Of a stretch of DNA of 64,000 nt, positions 7,381 to 16,738 are shown piece after piece. Within the stretch, counting starts at the first letter, position 1. Every line of letters begins with the position of its first letter. The stretch comes from Rhizorhabdus sp049889055 (GTDB lineage: Bacteria > Pseudomonadota > Alphaproteobacteria > Sphingomonadales > Sphingomonadaceae), in assembly GCF_049889055.1 (NCBI RefSeq), contig NZ_JBLTWO010000001.1, positions 186,001 to 250,000 of the forward strand, read 5' to 3'. Position numbers and translations under genes: made by a program. The notes below the pieces were generated by a model. It had not been told where the DNA came from. It was given only the letters and a program-made list of their open reading frames with translations, and ran no database searches.

Positions 7381-8078
7381 CAACCGTCTCCAAGAAGGGG
7401 ATCTTCGCCCTTCGTCCGCTCCGCCATCTGCCGCCCGGTGGCGGCAAAATAGACCATCTCCGCGACGTTGGTCGCGTGGTCGCCGATCCGCTCGATATTC
7501 TTGGCGATGAACAGCAGATGCGTCGACGCCGTGATATTGTGCGGGTTTTCCATCATGTAGGTCAGCAGCGTGCGGAACAGGCTGTTGTAGAAATCGTCGA
7601 CCGCGCGATCGCGCTCGGACACGGCGACCGCCGCCTCGGCGTCACGCAGCACGAAGGCGTCGAGCACGTTGCGGACCATCTCAGCCGCGACCCGACCCAT
7701 CGCCGGCAACACCGACATGGCATCCATGCCGCGCGCATCCTGAAGGACCGCGACGCGCTTGGCGATATTCTTGGCATAGTCGCCCATGCGCTCGACGACG
7801 CCGGCGATCTTGAGCGCGGCCAGAACCTCGCGCAGATCGTCGGCCATCGGAGCGCGGAGAGCGATCAGGCGAACGACCCGGCGCTCAACCTCGGCTTCGA
7901 GTTCGTCGATGCGCTGGTCGCCCTCGACGATGCGCGCGGCGCTGTCGAGGTCGCGATTGACCAGCGCTTCGAGCGCGCCGGTGATCGCTGCTTCGGCACG
8001 ACCGCCCATTTCCGAAATCAGCGCGCGCAGCTGGCCGAGATCCTCGTCGAACGCCTTGACCGTATGTCCGGTAACCAT
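7380..8078 (-). CDS. phoU: Phosphate signalling protein PhoU
   Basis: PhoU (232 residues) consists of two repeated three-helix bundles, each with the metal-binding pattern seen here as ERMGDYAKNIA (first) and ERIGDHATNVAE (second). It normally joins the PstSCAB transporter to the PhoR kinase and keeps PhoR off when phosphate is ample. The start at 8078 (MVTGHTVKAFDED) has GGAGGGA upstream; an upstream in-frame start would add an unconserved Arg-rich stretch. Its stop overlaps phoB. The usual pstSCAB genes are not between phoR and phoU. Confidence 0.93.
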   Translation of the reverse strand: MVTGHTVKAFDEDLGQLRALISEMGGRAEAAITGALEALVNRDLDSAARIVEGDQRIDELEAEVERRVVRLIALRAPMADDLREVLAALKIAGVVERMGDYAKNIAKRVAVLQDARGMDAMSVLPAMGRVAAEMVRNVLDAFVLRDAEAAVAVSERDRAVDDFYNSLFRTLLTYMMENPHNITASTHLLFIAKNIERIGDHATNVAEMVYFAATGRQMAERTKGEDPLLGDG

Positions 8079-8147
8079 CGTTTCACATCCCTCCGGACCC
8101 GTTCGCCGGCGCCGCAATGGCGCGGCCTATGGGGGTATCGTGTTGCA

Positions 8148-9347
8148 CTATGATGACAATGAACCGGGGACAATAGCGGGAAATATGACAGTCACGGTCG
8201 TTCCGACGCCGGGCTGCGAAGCAATGTCCAGCGCGGCCCGATGGCGCTCGACGATATGCTTGACGATCGCGAGGCCAAGGCCGGTTCCGCCGATCGAACG
8301 GCTGCGGCCGGAGTCGACCCGGTAGAAGCGTTCGGTCAGGCGCGGCAAATGCTCGGGCGCGATCCCCTCGCCTTCGTCGGCGACGCGCAAGCGCACCTTG
8401 CCCTGCACCATGTCGAGCGACACGCGGATCGCGCCGCCAGCTTTTCCATATTTCAGCGCATTGCCGATGAGATTGTGGAGCACCTGCCCGATCTGGACGC
8501 GGTCGGCACGCACCTCGGCGCAGGGCGCCGTCTCTATCTTGATCCGGTCGGGATCGTCGCGAAGGCCCGATCGGATGACGCCGACCACCTCGTCGATGAC
8601 CGCGCCGAGACGCAACGGCGTCTGCGGGATCGAGAATCGGTCGGCCTCGATCCGCGACAGCGAGATGAGGTCGTCGACCAGCTGCTGCATCCGCTTGGCC
8701 TCGCCCATCATGATGCCCAGGAAGCGTTGGCGGATGGCCGGATCGTCGCCGGCACCGCCCTCCATCAGCGTTTCGACGAAGCCGAGAACGGTGGCGAGCG
8801 GGGTGCGCAGTTCGTGACTGGCATTGGCGACGAAGTCGACCCGCATGCGCTCGGCGATCCAGCTGTCGGTGCGGTCGCGCAGCGTGACCAGCTTGGCGCC
8901 CTCGCTGATCCGCCGCACGCTCATCGCCCAGCGCCGGTCGGCCTCGACGAGACCCGCAATCTCCACCGGCGCTTCGGTCTCGCGATCGGCGAGGATCAGC
9001 TCTGCGGCGGTCGGGTGGCGGATCGCCAGCCGGAAATCGCCCTGAACCCGCTCGCTGCCGAACAGGCGGCGGGCGGCCTCGTTCGCATGGGTAATCCGCT
9101 GACGCTCGACGATCAGAAGGGCATCGTCGACGGCGTCGATCACCTCCTGCGTCCGGTCGATGATCTGGACCGGCGGAGGTGGCAGCAAGGTCGGCGCTTC
9201 GGATGCGGGCGATGATGACACCCATGTGAGGAAGGCCGCGATCAGGCCCATGACAAGCGCGGACACCAACGGCGCCGACAACAACCATCCACCAGACGCG
9301 ACGGTGACGAGCGCGAGCGCCACCCGCACGCCTCTCCGACCCGTCAT
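8148..9347 (-). CDS. phoR: Phosphate regulon sensor histidine kinase PhoR
   Basis: This inner-membrane kinase phosphorylates PhoB in phosphate limitation. An N-terminal pair of hydrophobic helices (VRVALALVTVASGGWLLSAP, then LVSALVMGLIAAFLTWV) anchors it. A PAS-like domain follows (about 60-160), then HisKA with the acceptor His in NASHELRTPL, and an ATPase domain with the N box (HNLIGNALKYG), DEGEGI and GGTGLGLAI. The start is placed at 9347, where AGGA lies 7 nt upstream; ATG 9389 would add 14 residues without a good ribosome site. It reads toward phoU with 69 bp between. Confidence 0.9.
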   Translation of the reverse strand: MTGRRGVRVALALVTVASGGWLLSAPLVSALVMGLIAAFLTWVSSSPASEAPTLLPPPPVQIIDRTQEVIDAVDDALLIVERQRITHANEAARRLFGSERVQGDFRLAIRHPTAAELILADRETEAPVEIAGLVEADRRWAMSVRRISEGAKLVTLRDRTDSWIAERMRVDFVANASHELRTPLATVLGFVETLMEGGAGDDPAIRQRFLGIMMGEAKRMQQLVDDLISLSRIEADRFSIPQTPLRLGAVIDEVVGVIRSGLRDDPDRIKIETAPCAEVRADRVQIGQVLHNLIGNALKYGKAGGAIRVSLDMVQGKVRLRVADEGEGIAPEHLPRLTERFYRVDSGRSRSIGGTGLGLAIVKHIVERHRAALDIASQPGVGTTVTVIFPAIVPGSLSS

Positions 9348-9527
9348 ATGCGCTTCCTGGCCAGCGTCCGGCAGGGCTTCATGCTTCATCCGATTCCGTC
9401 TACCTGCGGAATGTGAAATCTATCGGACATAAAAGCCAGAGGCCGACGTAACCGAAATTGACATAAACCTCCTCGCAAGCGCCCAATAATGCCGGTAAGA
9501 CGAACCGACCTGCGTTGGGGGAATGTG

Positions 9528-9968
9528 ATGCGTAGCGAAAACGAACAGCCAGAGGCCCCGTCAAACCCTGCCGCCGAGCAAGGCAGCGAGGAGAATGCGA
9601 CCACCCGCCGCTCGATGCTCCGTCTCGGCGCGCTCGGCGCCGCCGCCGTCTTCACCATCCGTCCTGGTGCCGGGCTTGCACAGGCTGCGGTTTCGGGCAT
9701 CACCTGTTCGATCCCGGTCCCGCAGACCAGTCAGTCGGGAAAGTGGATTCGTAGCAATGGCGACGTCGTCAACGCGAACACTTCCAACAGCTTCAGGCCG
9801 CCGTCGACGCCCCTGCGCGGCGAGGACGTCAAGAACTCGCTGGCCTATGGCACGCGCTACAGCGGCTACAACCAGAACGCGACCAACGCCTTCAACAATT
9901 ATATCAAGAAGCTGACCATGGGTAAGCAAGGCTATACCTGTTACTCGTCGATCCAGAGCCGCCGCTGA
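9528..9968 (+). CDS. Tat-signal small exported protein, candidate substrate of the HPr-rel-A system
   Basis: The 146-residue product has an acidic N-terminal region (1-25), a twin-arginine signal TTRRSMLRLGALGAAAVF (25-42) with a cleavage-like AGLAQA at 48-53, and a mature part of about 93 residues rich in Asn, Ser, Thr and Tyr. It has two cysteines (C60, C138), able to form one disulfide, and ends TCYSSIQSRR. No enzyme motif is visible. It lies 23 bp upstream of the PqqD-like, HprK-like and nucleotidyltransferase genes in one operon, so I infer that it is the target they modify; export after cytosolic folding by Tat would fit. ATG 9528 follows GGGGG at 9517-9521. Confidence 0.7.
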   Translation: MRSENEQPEAPSNPAAEQGSEENATTRRSMLRLGALGAAAVFTIRPGAGLAQAAVSGITCSIPVPQTSQSGKWIRSNGDVVNANTSNSFRPPSTPLRGEDVKNSLAYGTRYSGYNQNATNAFNNYIKKLTMGKQGYTCYSSIQSRR

Positions 9969-9991
9969 TCGCGAACAGGACCGCCGGGCCT

Positions 9992-10288
9992 TTGGCGCGC
10001 TACCGCCTCTATCGCACCGACTATCCGGACAGCTGCCGCATCGAACCGGTGGATGGCCTGACGCTGGTCTTCCACCGGCCGTCGGGCACCACCCATTTTC
10101 TCGATGCACCCGTGCCGGACATGCTGACGCTGCTTGCCGAGCAGTCCGCGACTGCGGAGGATCTGGCGGAACGGCTGTGCATCAGACTGGGGCTGGAGCT
10201 GGACGATGAAGCCCGGGAGGTCGTTTCCCGCCGCCTCATCGAGCTGACGGCAGCCGGCCTCGTGTGGACCGAACGATGTACAGCTTGA
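9992..10288 (+). CDS. PqqD-family peptide chaperone of the HPr-rel-A system
   Basis: This 98-residue protein has the PqqD-like winged-helix layout: a short beta part with LTLVFHRPSGTTHFLDAP (the 'shape of the precursor-recognition' strand region), then helices with LLAEQSATAEDLAERL and a terminal LIELTAAGLV. PqqD-type proteins bind leader peptides and present them to modifying enzymes. The gene begins with TTG (9992) and overlaps the kinase gene by 13 bp, so coupling is tight. The family assignment rests on this pattern and on its neighbours, which form the set named HPr-rel-A in TIGRFAMs. Confidence 0.75.
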   Translation: MARYRLYRTDYPDSCRIEPVDGLTLVFHRPSGTTHFLDAPVPDMLTLLAEQSATAEDLAERLCIRLGLELDDEAREVVSRRLIELTAAGLVWTERCTA

Positions 10289-11142
10289 TCGTCCGCGTGG
10301 GGCCGCTGGCCTTCCGGTTGGGCTCCCCATGGCCTGCTCCGATCGCTGCGGCAGCACGCCTCTATGCGGGCTATCCTTCGCCGGAAGAGCGCATCGCCAC
10401 TGTCACCGCGCGGATCGATGCCCCCTCGCCGCTCCGCCGCTGGATCCGCCCGCAGGTCGTGGTCGAGGGCGACCACCGGCTGGACGGAACCGTGCCGATG
10501 GCGCTGCGCCACGGCCTGCTCGCGCTCGAAATGGCGATGAACATGCAGGTGGCTCTCGGCGAGCGACGCTATCTGCTGCTCCACGCGGCGGCCGTCGAAC
10601 GCGGCGGCCGGGCGGTGATCCTTCCCGGCGAATCGGGCTCTGGCAAGTCGACGCTCGCCGCTCTGCTCGGCGAGACCGGCTGGCGCCTGCTGGCAGACGA
10701 ATTCGTCATGATCGACCTCGCCAGCGGCCTGATACGCCCCTTCCCGCGCGCGATCAGCCTGAAGAATCAATCCATCACCGCGATGGAGGCGGTGGTCACC
10801 GACGCCAGCCGCTTCGGGCCGCATCTTTCGGGAACGCCCAAGGGCGAACTGCGCCACCTGCGCCCCGCCCCGGATGCCATCGCCCGCATGGACGAGCCCG
10901 CCGATCCGGCGCTGATCCTGTTTCCCACCTTCGGGCAGGCGGCGGCGGTCGAAGGGGTCAGCCGGTCCGAACTGTTCGCGCGGATGACCGAAGGGTCGAC
11001 CAACTATAGCGACCTGGGCGAAGCGGGCTTCGTCCGGCTGTCGCACATTGCCCAGACCGTTCCGGCGGTCCGCTTCGCCTACCCAGACGGACCGACCGGC
11101 GTGGCGATCGTCGAGCAGTTCTGCGCCGAGGCAGGGCTGTGA
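10276..11142 (+). CDS. HprK-related kinase A
   Basis: The 288-residue protein contains a P-loop GESGSGKST (118-126) after the LLLHAAAVERGGRAVILP strand, and LLADEFVMID (138-147), both positioned as in the catalytic domain of HPr(Ser) kinase/phosphorylase. The N-terminal domain of true HprK is absent. Homologous HprK-like kinases in lasso-peptide clusters (paeninodin type) phosphorylate the precursor's C-terminal serine; here a serine of the upstream exported protein is a plausible but unproven target. ATG 10276 overlaps the previous gene. GTG 10264 is possible. The stop overlaps the next GTG (GTGA). Confidence 0.82.
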   Translation: MYSLIVRVGPLAFRLGSPWPAPIAAAARLYAGYPSPEERIATVTARIDAPSPLRRWIRPQVVVEGDHRLDGTVPMALRHGLLALEMAMNMQVALGERRYLLLHAAAVERGGRAVILPGESGSGKSTLAALLGETGWRLLADEFVMIDLASGLIRPFPRAISLKNQSITAMEAVVTDASRFGPHLSGTPKGELRHLRPAPDAIARMDEPADPALILFPTFGQAAAVEGVSRSELFARMTEGSTNYSDLGEAGFVRLSHIAQTVPAVRFAYPDGPTGVAIVEQFCAEAGL

Positions 11143-12164
11143 AGTCGGCATTGCCCCTGGCAAGGATATTGGCCGACCCGGTCGCGGCGCTGTCGCTCGA
11201 TGCCGCCGACTGGCCTGCGCTGCTGTCGATCGCCCGGCTGGAGCGGCTCGAAGGCAGCCTCGCCTACCGCCTCGCCGGCCTACCGCTGCCGGCACCGATC
11301 AGCCGCGAACTTGAAACGATCCGGTCGGCGGCCGCCGTTGCGCAGCAACAGGCGCTGTGGGAGGTCGAGATGGCCCGCCGTGCGCTGGCGCTGGTCGGCC
11401 TGTCCCCGATTCTGCTGAAGGGCAGCGCCTTCGCCTTTGCGGGCCTGCCTCCGGCGCCGGGCCGCCATGTCGGCGACCTCGACATCCTGCTGCCCAGGGA
11501 CCGGCTCGACTGCGCCGAGCGGGCGTTGCTCGACGCCGGCTATGCCTGGGTCAAGGACGATCCCTATACCCAGGCCTATTATCGCAACTGGATGCACGAG
11601 CTGCCGCCGCTGGCGCATGGCGAGCGGGGATCGATGATCGACGTGCACCACAGCATCTTGCCGCTGACGGCGCGCCGGACGCCCGATGCGGCGGCGCTGG
11701 TCCGCGATAGTATGGAGATTGCAGACGGCCTGCGCATTCTGGCGCCGGCCGACATGATCGTCCACGCGGCCGCGCATCTGTTCGCCGATGGCGACCTCAG
11801 CGGTGGGCTGCGCAATCTGTGGGACATCGATCGCCTGCTGCGGCTGTTCGGCGCCGACCGGGACTTCTGGCCACTGCTGGGCGAGCGCGCCACCCTGCAC
11901 CAGATGCGCGAGCCGGTGGCGCTGGCGCTGCGCCTCGCGAACCGGCTGTTCGCAACCCCGGTAGAGCCCCGACTGGCGGGGCATGACCGGATGCGGGACA
12001 CAGCGTTCATGCGATGCCTTCTGGCACGGGATGGTTGGGGCCGCCCTACCCGGCCCTTCACGCGCCTCGGCTTCTATGTCAGGTCTCACTGGATGCGGAT
12101 GCCACCGCTGCTGTTGGCGCGGCATTTATGGACAAAGGTTAGAATGAGGCGGGAAGCAATATAG
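11139..12164 (+). CDS. Nucleotidyltransferase family protein (NTP_transf_5)
   Basis: The 341-residue protein matches the nucleotidyltransferase_5 family by PILLKGSAFAF followed by GRHVGDLDILLPRDRL, where Asp-Leu-Asp supplies the metal ligands, and a later IDVHHSILP containing a third acidic residue. Members are common in lasso-peptide and related clusters, where with an HprK-like kinase they further modify a phosphorylated peptide. It starts with GTG overlapping the kinase stop by 4 bp, so it ends a four-gene operon. The C-terminal 100 residues are helical and basic (WTKVRMRREAI). The nucleotide or sugar donor is unknown. Confidence 0.8.
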   Translation: MKSALPLARILADPVAALSLDAADWPALLSIARLERLEGSLAYRLAGLPLPAPISRELETIRSAAAVAQQQALWEVEMARRALALVGLSPILLKGSAFAFAGLPPAPGRHVGDLDILLPRDRLDCAERALLDAGYAWVKDDPYTQAYYRNWMHELPPLAHGERGSMIDVHHSILPLTARRTPDAAALVRDSMEIADGLRILAPADMIVHAAAHLFADGDLSGGLRNLWDIDRLLRLFGADRDFWPLLGERATLHQMREPVALALRLANRLFATPVEPRLAGHDRMRDTAFMRCLLARDGWGRPTRPFTRLGFYVRSHWMRMPPLLLARHLWTKVRMRREAI

Positions 12165-12223
12165 AAAGCGGGCCGGGACTTCACTGATTTCAACAGTTTG
12201 ACGATAGTTCCGGGGGAATGTGG

Positions 12224-15200
12224 ATGGCGGGCGGCGGCAAGAGCGGAACCAGGGCACCAGATTTCGATGTTCTTGCCGGTGGCGGTGAACTGGGCGCGTT
12301 GATGCGTGCGTTCGACTGGACCACGAGCCCGCTGGGTCCGCCCGAGAATTGGCCGCAGAGTCTCAAGACCACGGTCCGTATCATGCTGACTTCGCGACAG
12401 CCCATCTGGGTCGGCTGGGGCCCCGAACTCACCTATCTCTATAACGACGCCTACCGCTCGATCATCGGCGCCCGCCATCCCTGGGCGCTCGGCAAGCCCA
12501 CCGCCGATGTCTGGGACGAGATCCGTGCCGATATCGAGCCGATGCTGGCTCAGGCGATGCAGGGCGACGAAGGCATCTATGTCGAGGAACAACTCCTGAT
12601 CATGGAGCGCAACGGCTATCCGGAGGAGACCTACTACACCTTCTCCTACAGCCCCATTCCGGACGATCAGGGGCGGCCCGGCGGGATCATCTGCGCGAAC
12701 AGCGACGACACGGCAAAGGTCATCGGCAAGCGCCAGCTCGCGCTGCTGACCGACCTCGCGAACAGAGCGATGGCGGCGGAAAATGGACGCGAGGCTTGCG
12801 AAGCCAGTGTCGCCGCACTGGCGGCCGAACCGCGCGACATCCCCTTCGCGCTGCTCTTTCTGGAAGGAAAGGAGCCCGGGACGTTCGACCAGATGGCGTC
12901 GCACGGCGTCGCGCCAGGCTCGCCCCTTGCTCCGACGATCTTGCGCGACGGCGACTTCTATGCCGGCCAGCCTCTGCCCGCTTCGCAGCTGTCGGAGCCG
13001 GTCGAGATCGAAGGCGTCGCCGGGCTCGCAGGCGACGAGGCGATCGCCGTGTGGGGACGCCTCCCTGACCGTGCGCTGATCATCCCTCTGCCGACGTCGG
13101 AACGCCGGGGGTTTCTCGTCGCCGGGATAAGCCCCGTGCGTCAGCTCGACGCCGGTTATCGCGATTTTCTTGGACTGGTCGCCGGCCAGATCGGCACCGC
13201 CATCGCCCAAGCCGACGCCTATCAGGCGGAGCGGCAGCGAGCGGAAGCGCTGGCCGAGATCGATCGCGCCAAGACGATCTTCTTCTCCAATGTCAGCCAT
13301 GAATTCCGCACGCCGCTCACCCTGATGCTGGGGCCGGTCGAGGAACTGCTGAAATCGACCGATGGGGCCGCGCGCGACTTGGCCGCGATGGCGCATCGCA
13401 ACGGTCTGCGCCTGCTCCGGCTGGTCAATATGCTGCTCGACTTTGCCCGGATCGAAGCGGGGCGCGCCGAAGGTCGTTTCGAGCCGACCGACCTCGCCGG
13501 CGTTACCGCCGAACTGGCCAGCAATTTCCGCTCGGCCTCCGAACAGGCGGGTCTGACGCTCGACCTGCGCACCGCTCCGCTGCCGCAGAGCGTCTATGTC
13601 GACCTGTCGATGTGGGAGAAGATCATCTTCAACCTGCTGTCCAACGCGTTCAAATATACGCTGGCCGGCGGCATATCGGTCGAGGTCCGCAGTGAAGGCG
13701 ACGCGGCGGTGGTCGTCGTCGAGGACAGCGGCGTCGGAATAGCAGCCGACGAGATTCCGCGTCTGTTCGACCGCTTTCACCGCATCGAAGGCCAGCCGGG
13801 GCGGACGCAGGAAGGGACCGGGATCGGGTTGGCCCTGGTCAAGGAACTGGTCGCCCTGCACGAGGGCACGATTGCCGTCGAAAGCGAACTCGGCCGCGGA
13901 ACGCGCTTCACCGTGCGACTGCCCACCGGCTCGGCCCATCTGCCGCGCGAGCAGGTGGCGGACGCGCCGACCGCCCGGCCGGCTTCGACCATGGCAGAAG
14001 CCTTTGCCGCAGAAGGCCTGCGCTGGTCATCGGCGCCGGCTTCGTTCGCCGATCCGGCATCGCCCTCCGCAGTGGGGATCGACGCGCTGGCCCATATCCT
14101 GGTCGCCGACGACAATGCCGACATGCGCGACCATATCGCCAATCTGCTGCGACCGATCGGCTATGAGGTCGAGACCGTCACCGATGGGGAGGCAGCACTT
14201 GCGGCGATGCGCGCGCGCAAGCCCGACCTCGTCATAAGCGACGTGATGATGCCGCGCCTCGACGGTTTCGGCCTGCTGCGCGAGATACGGGCGGACTCCG
14301 AGCTTCGGGCCACGCCCCTATTGTTGCTGTCGGCGCGGGCGGGCGAGGAAGCCACGGCCGACGGGATCGAGGCCGGCGCGGACGATTATCTGACCAAGCC
14401 CTTTGCCGCGCGAGAGCTGATCGCGCGCGTCAACGCCAATCTGTCGATCGCCCGCGCGCGGCTGGCGGTGGCGGAGCAGGTCCGCGCGAGCGAGTTGCGG
14501 CTACGTCGGCTGTTCGAGAATGCGCCGGGGTTCATCGCCATCCTGAATGGCCCGGACCTGACCTTCGAGTTCGTCAACAAGACCTATGTCCGGATGTTCG
14601 GCGATCGCAACTATCTCGGCCGCCCCTTCGAGGAGGTGTTCACCGAACTCGGCGCCAGCACGATCATTCGCAACGTATTCCTGAGCGGTGAGCGCTATCG
14701 CGCCATCGCGGTTCCGGCGCGGCTCGAGGGCGACATCAGCTATGCGCTCGACTTCGTCGTCGAGCCGATCCGGGATGCGGACGGGATCGTGACGGGGGTC
14801 TTCCTTGAGGGTCATGATGTCAGCGAACGCAACCGGGCAGAGGCGGCACTGCTCGAGGAGAGCCGGACGCTCGACACGCTCAACCGCAGCGGCATCGCGA
14901 TCGCGGCAGAACTCGATCTTCCGCGGCTCGTGCAGATGGTGACCGACGCCGGCGTGGACGTATCCGGAGCGCAGTTCGGCGCCTTCTTCCACATTGTGAA
15001 GGACGGCGGGTCCGACAGCTACATGCTCTACAGCCTCTCGGGGGTCGACCGCTCGGCGTTCGATCATTTTCCGATGCCGCGCGAGACCGGGGTGTTCGGG
15101 CCGACCTTCCGCGGCGAACGGGTGATCCGGTCGGGCGACATCACCCAGGACCCCCGCTACGGCAAAAATGCGCCGCATCGCGGCATGCCCGAGGGACATC

Positions 15201-16645
15201 TGCCGGTACGATCCTATCTTGCGGCGCCGGTGCGCTCGCGCTCCGGGGAGATATTGGGAGCACTCTTCTTCGGTCACAGCGAGCCGGACCGATTCAACGA
15301 GCGGCATGAACGGCTGATCGTGGGAATCGCGGCGCAGGCCGCGATCGCGATGGACAATGCGCGCCTGTTCGACGCCGGCCAGCGCGAGATCGCCGAGCGC
15401 AAGCGGGCCGAGGAAGAGCTGCGCGAGCTCAACGAGACGCTCGAGCGGCGCATCGCCGAGGCGCTGGCCGAGCGCGAGGTGGCCGAGGAAGCGTTGCGCC
15501 AGTCGCAGAAGATGGAGGCGGTCGGCCAGTTGACCGGCGGGGTCGCGCACGACTTCAACAATCTTCTGACGATCATCACCGGCAATCTCGACATCATGCT
15601 GCGCGCCATGGATCGCGGCGACGAGGCACGCATCCGGCGGGCGATAGAGAGCGCGCAGAAGGGCGCTGACCGCGCTGCATCGCTGACGCAACGCCTGCTC
15701 GCCTTCTCACGCCGCCAGCCGCTGGCGCCCAAGCCGATCGACGTCGACCGGCTGGTGTCCGGCATGTCGGAATTGCTGACCCGCGCGCTGGGCGAGACCA
15801 TCTCGCTGGACGTGGTGACGACGCCCGGCCTGTGGCGGGTCGAGGCCGACCCCAATCAGCTGGAAAACTGCCTCATCAATCTGGCAGTCAATGCGCGTGA
15901 CGCCATGCCGGGCGGCGGCGCCTTGACCATCGAGACCGCCAACACCCGCCTCGATGAAGATTATAGCGCCGCCCATGCGGAGGTCGCGCCGGGCCAATAT
16001 GTGGTGATTGCCGTCTCCGACACCGGCGTGGGCATGTCGCGGGAGGTTATAAGCCGCGTGTTCGAGCCCTTCTTCACGACGAAGGAAGTGGGACGCGGCA
16101 CCGGCCTGGGCCTGTCGATGGTCTATGGCTTCGTCAAACAGTCCGGCGGCCATGTGAAGATCTACTCGGAGGAGGGATCGGGCACGACGATCAAGATCTA
16201 TCTGCCCCGGCTCGTCCACGACATCGATCCGGCCGAAAGCGAGGGCGAAACGCTGCATGGCGGCCGAGGCCGGGACGAGGTCATCCTGGTGGCGGAGGAT
16301 GACGACGATGTCCGCGCCTATACGGCCGAGATCCTGCGCGAGCTCGGCTATCGCGTGATCGAGGCGCCCGACGGCGCGGCCGCTCTGCGCCTGATCGAAC
16401 AGCCCGACCAGCCGATCGACATGCTGTTTACCGACGTGGTCATGCCGAACATGTCAGGGCAGGAACTGGCGCGCCGCGCGCAGGCGATAAGGCCGAGCCT
16501 CAAGGTCCTCTACACGAGCGGCTATACCCGCAACGCGATCGTCCATAATGGCCGCCTCGATGCGGGGGTGGAGATGATCGCCAAGCCCTTCACCTATCAG
16601 GCGCTGTCCGCGCGCGTCCGGGAGATATTGGACGCGGCCGATTGA
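12224..16645 (+). CDS. Large hybrid sensor histidine kinase with two kinase cores and two receivers
   Basis: Numbering from the first ATG (12218), this protein of about 1,475 residues has an N-terminal PAS-like domain (about 25-165), a GAF-like domain (175-335), HisKA with acceptor H361 in NVSHEFRTPL, an ATPase domain (465-585), a receiver with D675, a PAS domain (758-880), a GAF domain (895-1050), a coiled coil, a second HisKA with H1111 in GGVAHDFNNLL, a second ATPase domain and a terminal receiver with D1406. It has no membrane segment, so it is a cytosolic phosphorelay protein. GGGGG sits 1 nt before ATG 12218 but 7 nt before ATG 12224, so the latter is preferred. It follows the HPr-rel-A operon by about 55 bp. 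Signal and output are unknown. Confidence 0.85.
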   Translation: MAGGGKSGTRAPDFDVLAGGGELGALMRAFDWTTSPLGPPENWPQSLKTTVRIMLTSRQPIWVGWGPELTYLYNDAYRSIIGARHPWALGKPTADVWDEIRADIEPMLAQAMQGDEGIYVEEQLLIMERNGYPEETYYTFSYSPIPDDQGRPGGIICANSDDTAKVIGKRQLALLTDLANRAMAAENGREACEASVAALAAEPRDIPFALLFLEGKEPGTFDQMASHGVAPGSPLAPTILRDGDFYAGQPLPASQLSEPVEIEGVAGLAGDEAIAVWGRLPDRALIIPLPTSERRGFLVAGISPVRQLDAGYRDFLGLVAGQIGTAIAQADAYQAERQRAEALAEIDRAKTIFFSNVSHEFRTPLTLMLGPVEELLKSTDGAARDLAAMAHRNGLRLLRLVNMLLDFARIEAGRAEGRFEPTDLAGVTAELASNFRSASEQAGLTLDLRTAPLPQSVYVDLSMWEKIIFNLLSNAFKYTLAGGISVEVRSEGDAAVVVVEDSGVGIAADEIPRLFDRFHRIEGQPGRTQEGTGIGLALVKELVALHEGTIAVESELGRGTRFTVRLPTGSAHLPREQVADAPTARPASTMAEAFAAEGLRWSSAPASFADPASPSAVGIDALAHILVADDNADMRDHIANLLRPIGYEVETVTDGEAALAAMRARKPDLVISDVMMPRLDGFGLLREIRADSELRATPLLLLSARAGEEATADGIEAGADDYLTKPFAARELIARVNANLSIARARLAVAEQVRASELRLRRLFENAPGFIAILNGPDLTFEFVNKTYVRMFGDRNYLGRPFEEVFTELGASTIIRNVFLSGERYRAIAVPARLEGDISYALDFVVEPIRDADGIVTGVFLEGHDVSERNRAEAALLEESRTLDTLNRSGIAIAAELDLPRLVQMVTDAGVDVSGAQFGAFFHIVKDGGSDSYMLYSLSGVDRSAFDHFPMPRETGVFGPTFRGERVIRSGDITQDPRYGKNAPHRGMPEGHLPVRSYLAAPVRSRSGEILGALFFGHSEPDRFNERHERLIVGIAAQAAIAMDNARLFDAGQREIAERKRAEEELRELNETLERRIAEALAEREVAEEALRQSQKMEAVGQLTGGVAHDFNNLLTIITGNLDIMLRAMDRGDEARIRRAIESAQKGADRAASLTQRLLAFSRRQPLAPKPIDVDRLVSGMSELLTRALGETISLDVVTTPGLWRVEADPNQLENCLINLAVNARDAMPGGGALTIETANTRLDEDYSAAHAEVAPGQYVVIAVSDTGVGMSREVISRVFEPFFTTKEVGRGTGLGLSMVYGFVKQSGGHVKIYSEEGSGTTIKIYLPRLVHDIDPAESEGETLHGGRGRDEVILVAEDDDDVRAYTAEILRELGYRVIEAPDGAAALRLIEQPDQPIDMLFTDVVMPNMSGQELARRAQAIRPSLKVLYTSGYTRNAIVHNGRLDAGVEMIAKPFTYQALSARVREILDAAD

Positions 16646-16738
16646 GGGTGGACGGGCCGAAAACAGCGATATTGAAACGGAGGTACCGAGCTGTTACATG
16701 ACAGACTGACGACATGATCGGCCACGAACGAGACGGGA

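Noticed and set aside
9528..12164. A lasso-peptide cluster
   Set aside because: No asparagine-synthetase-like cyclase or B2-type leader peptidase is nearby and the first protein is a Tat substrate of 146 residues, too long and of the wrong type for a lasso precursor.
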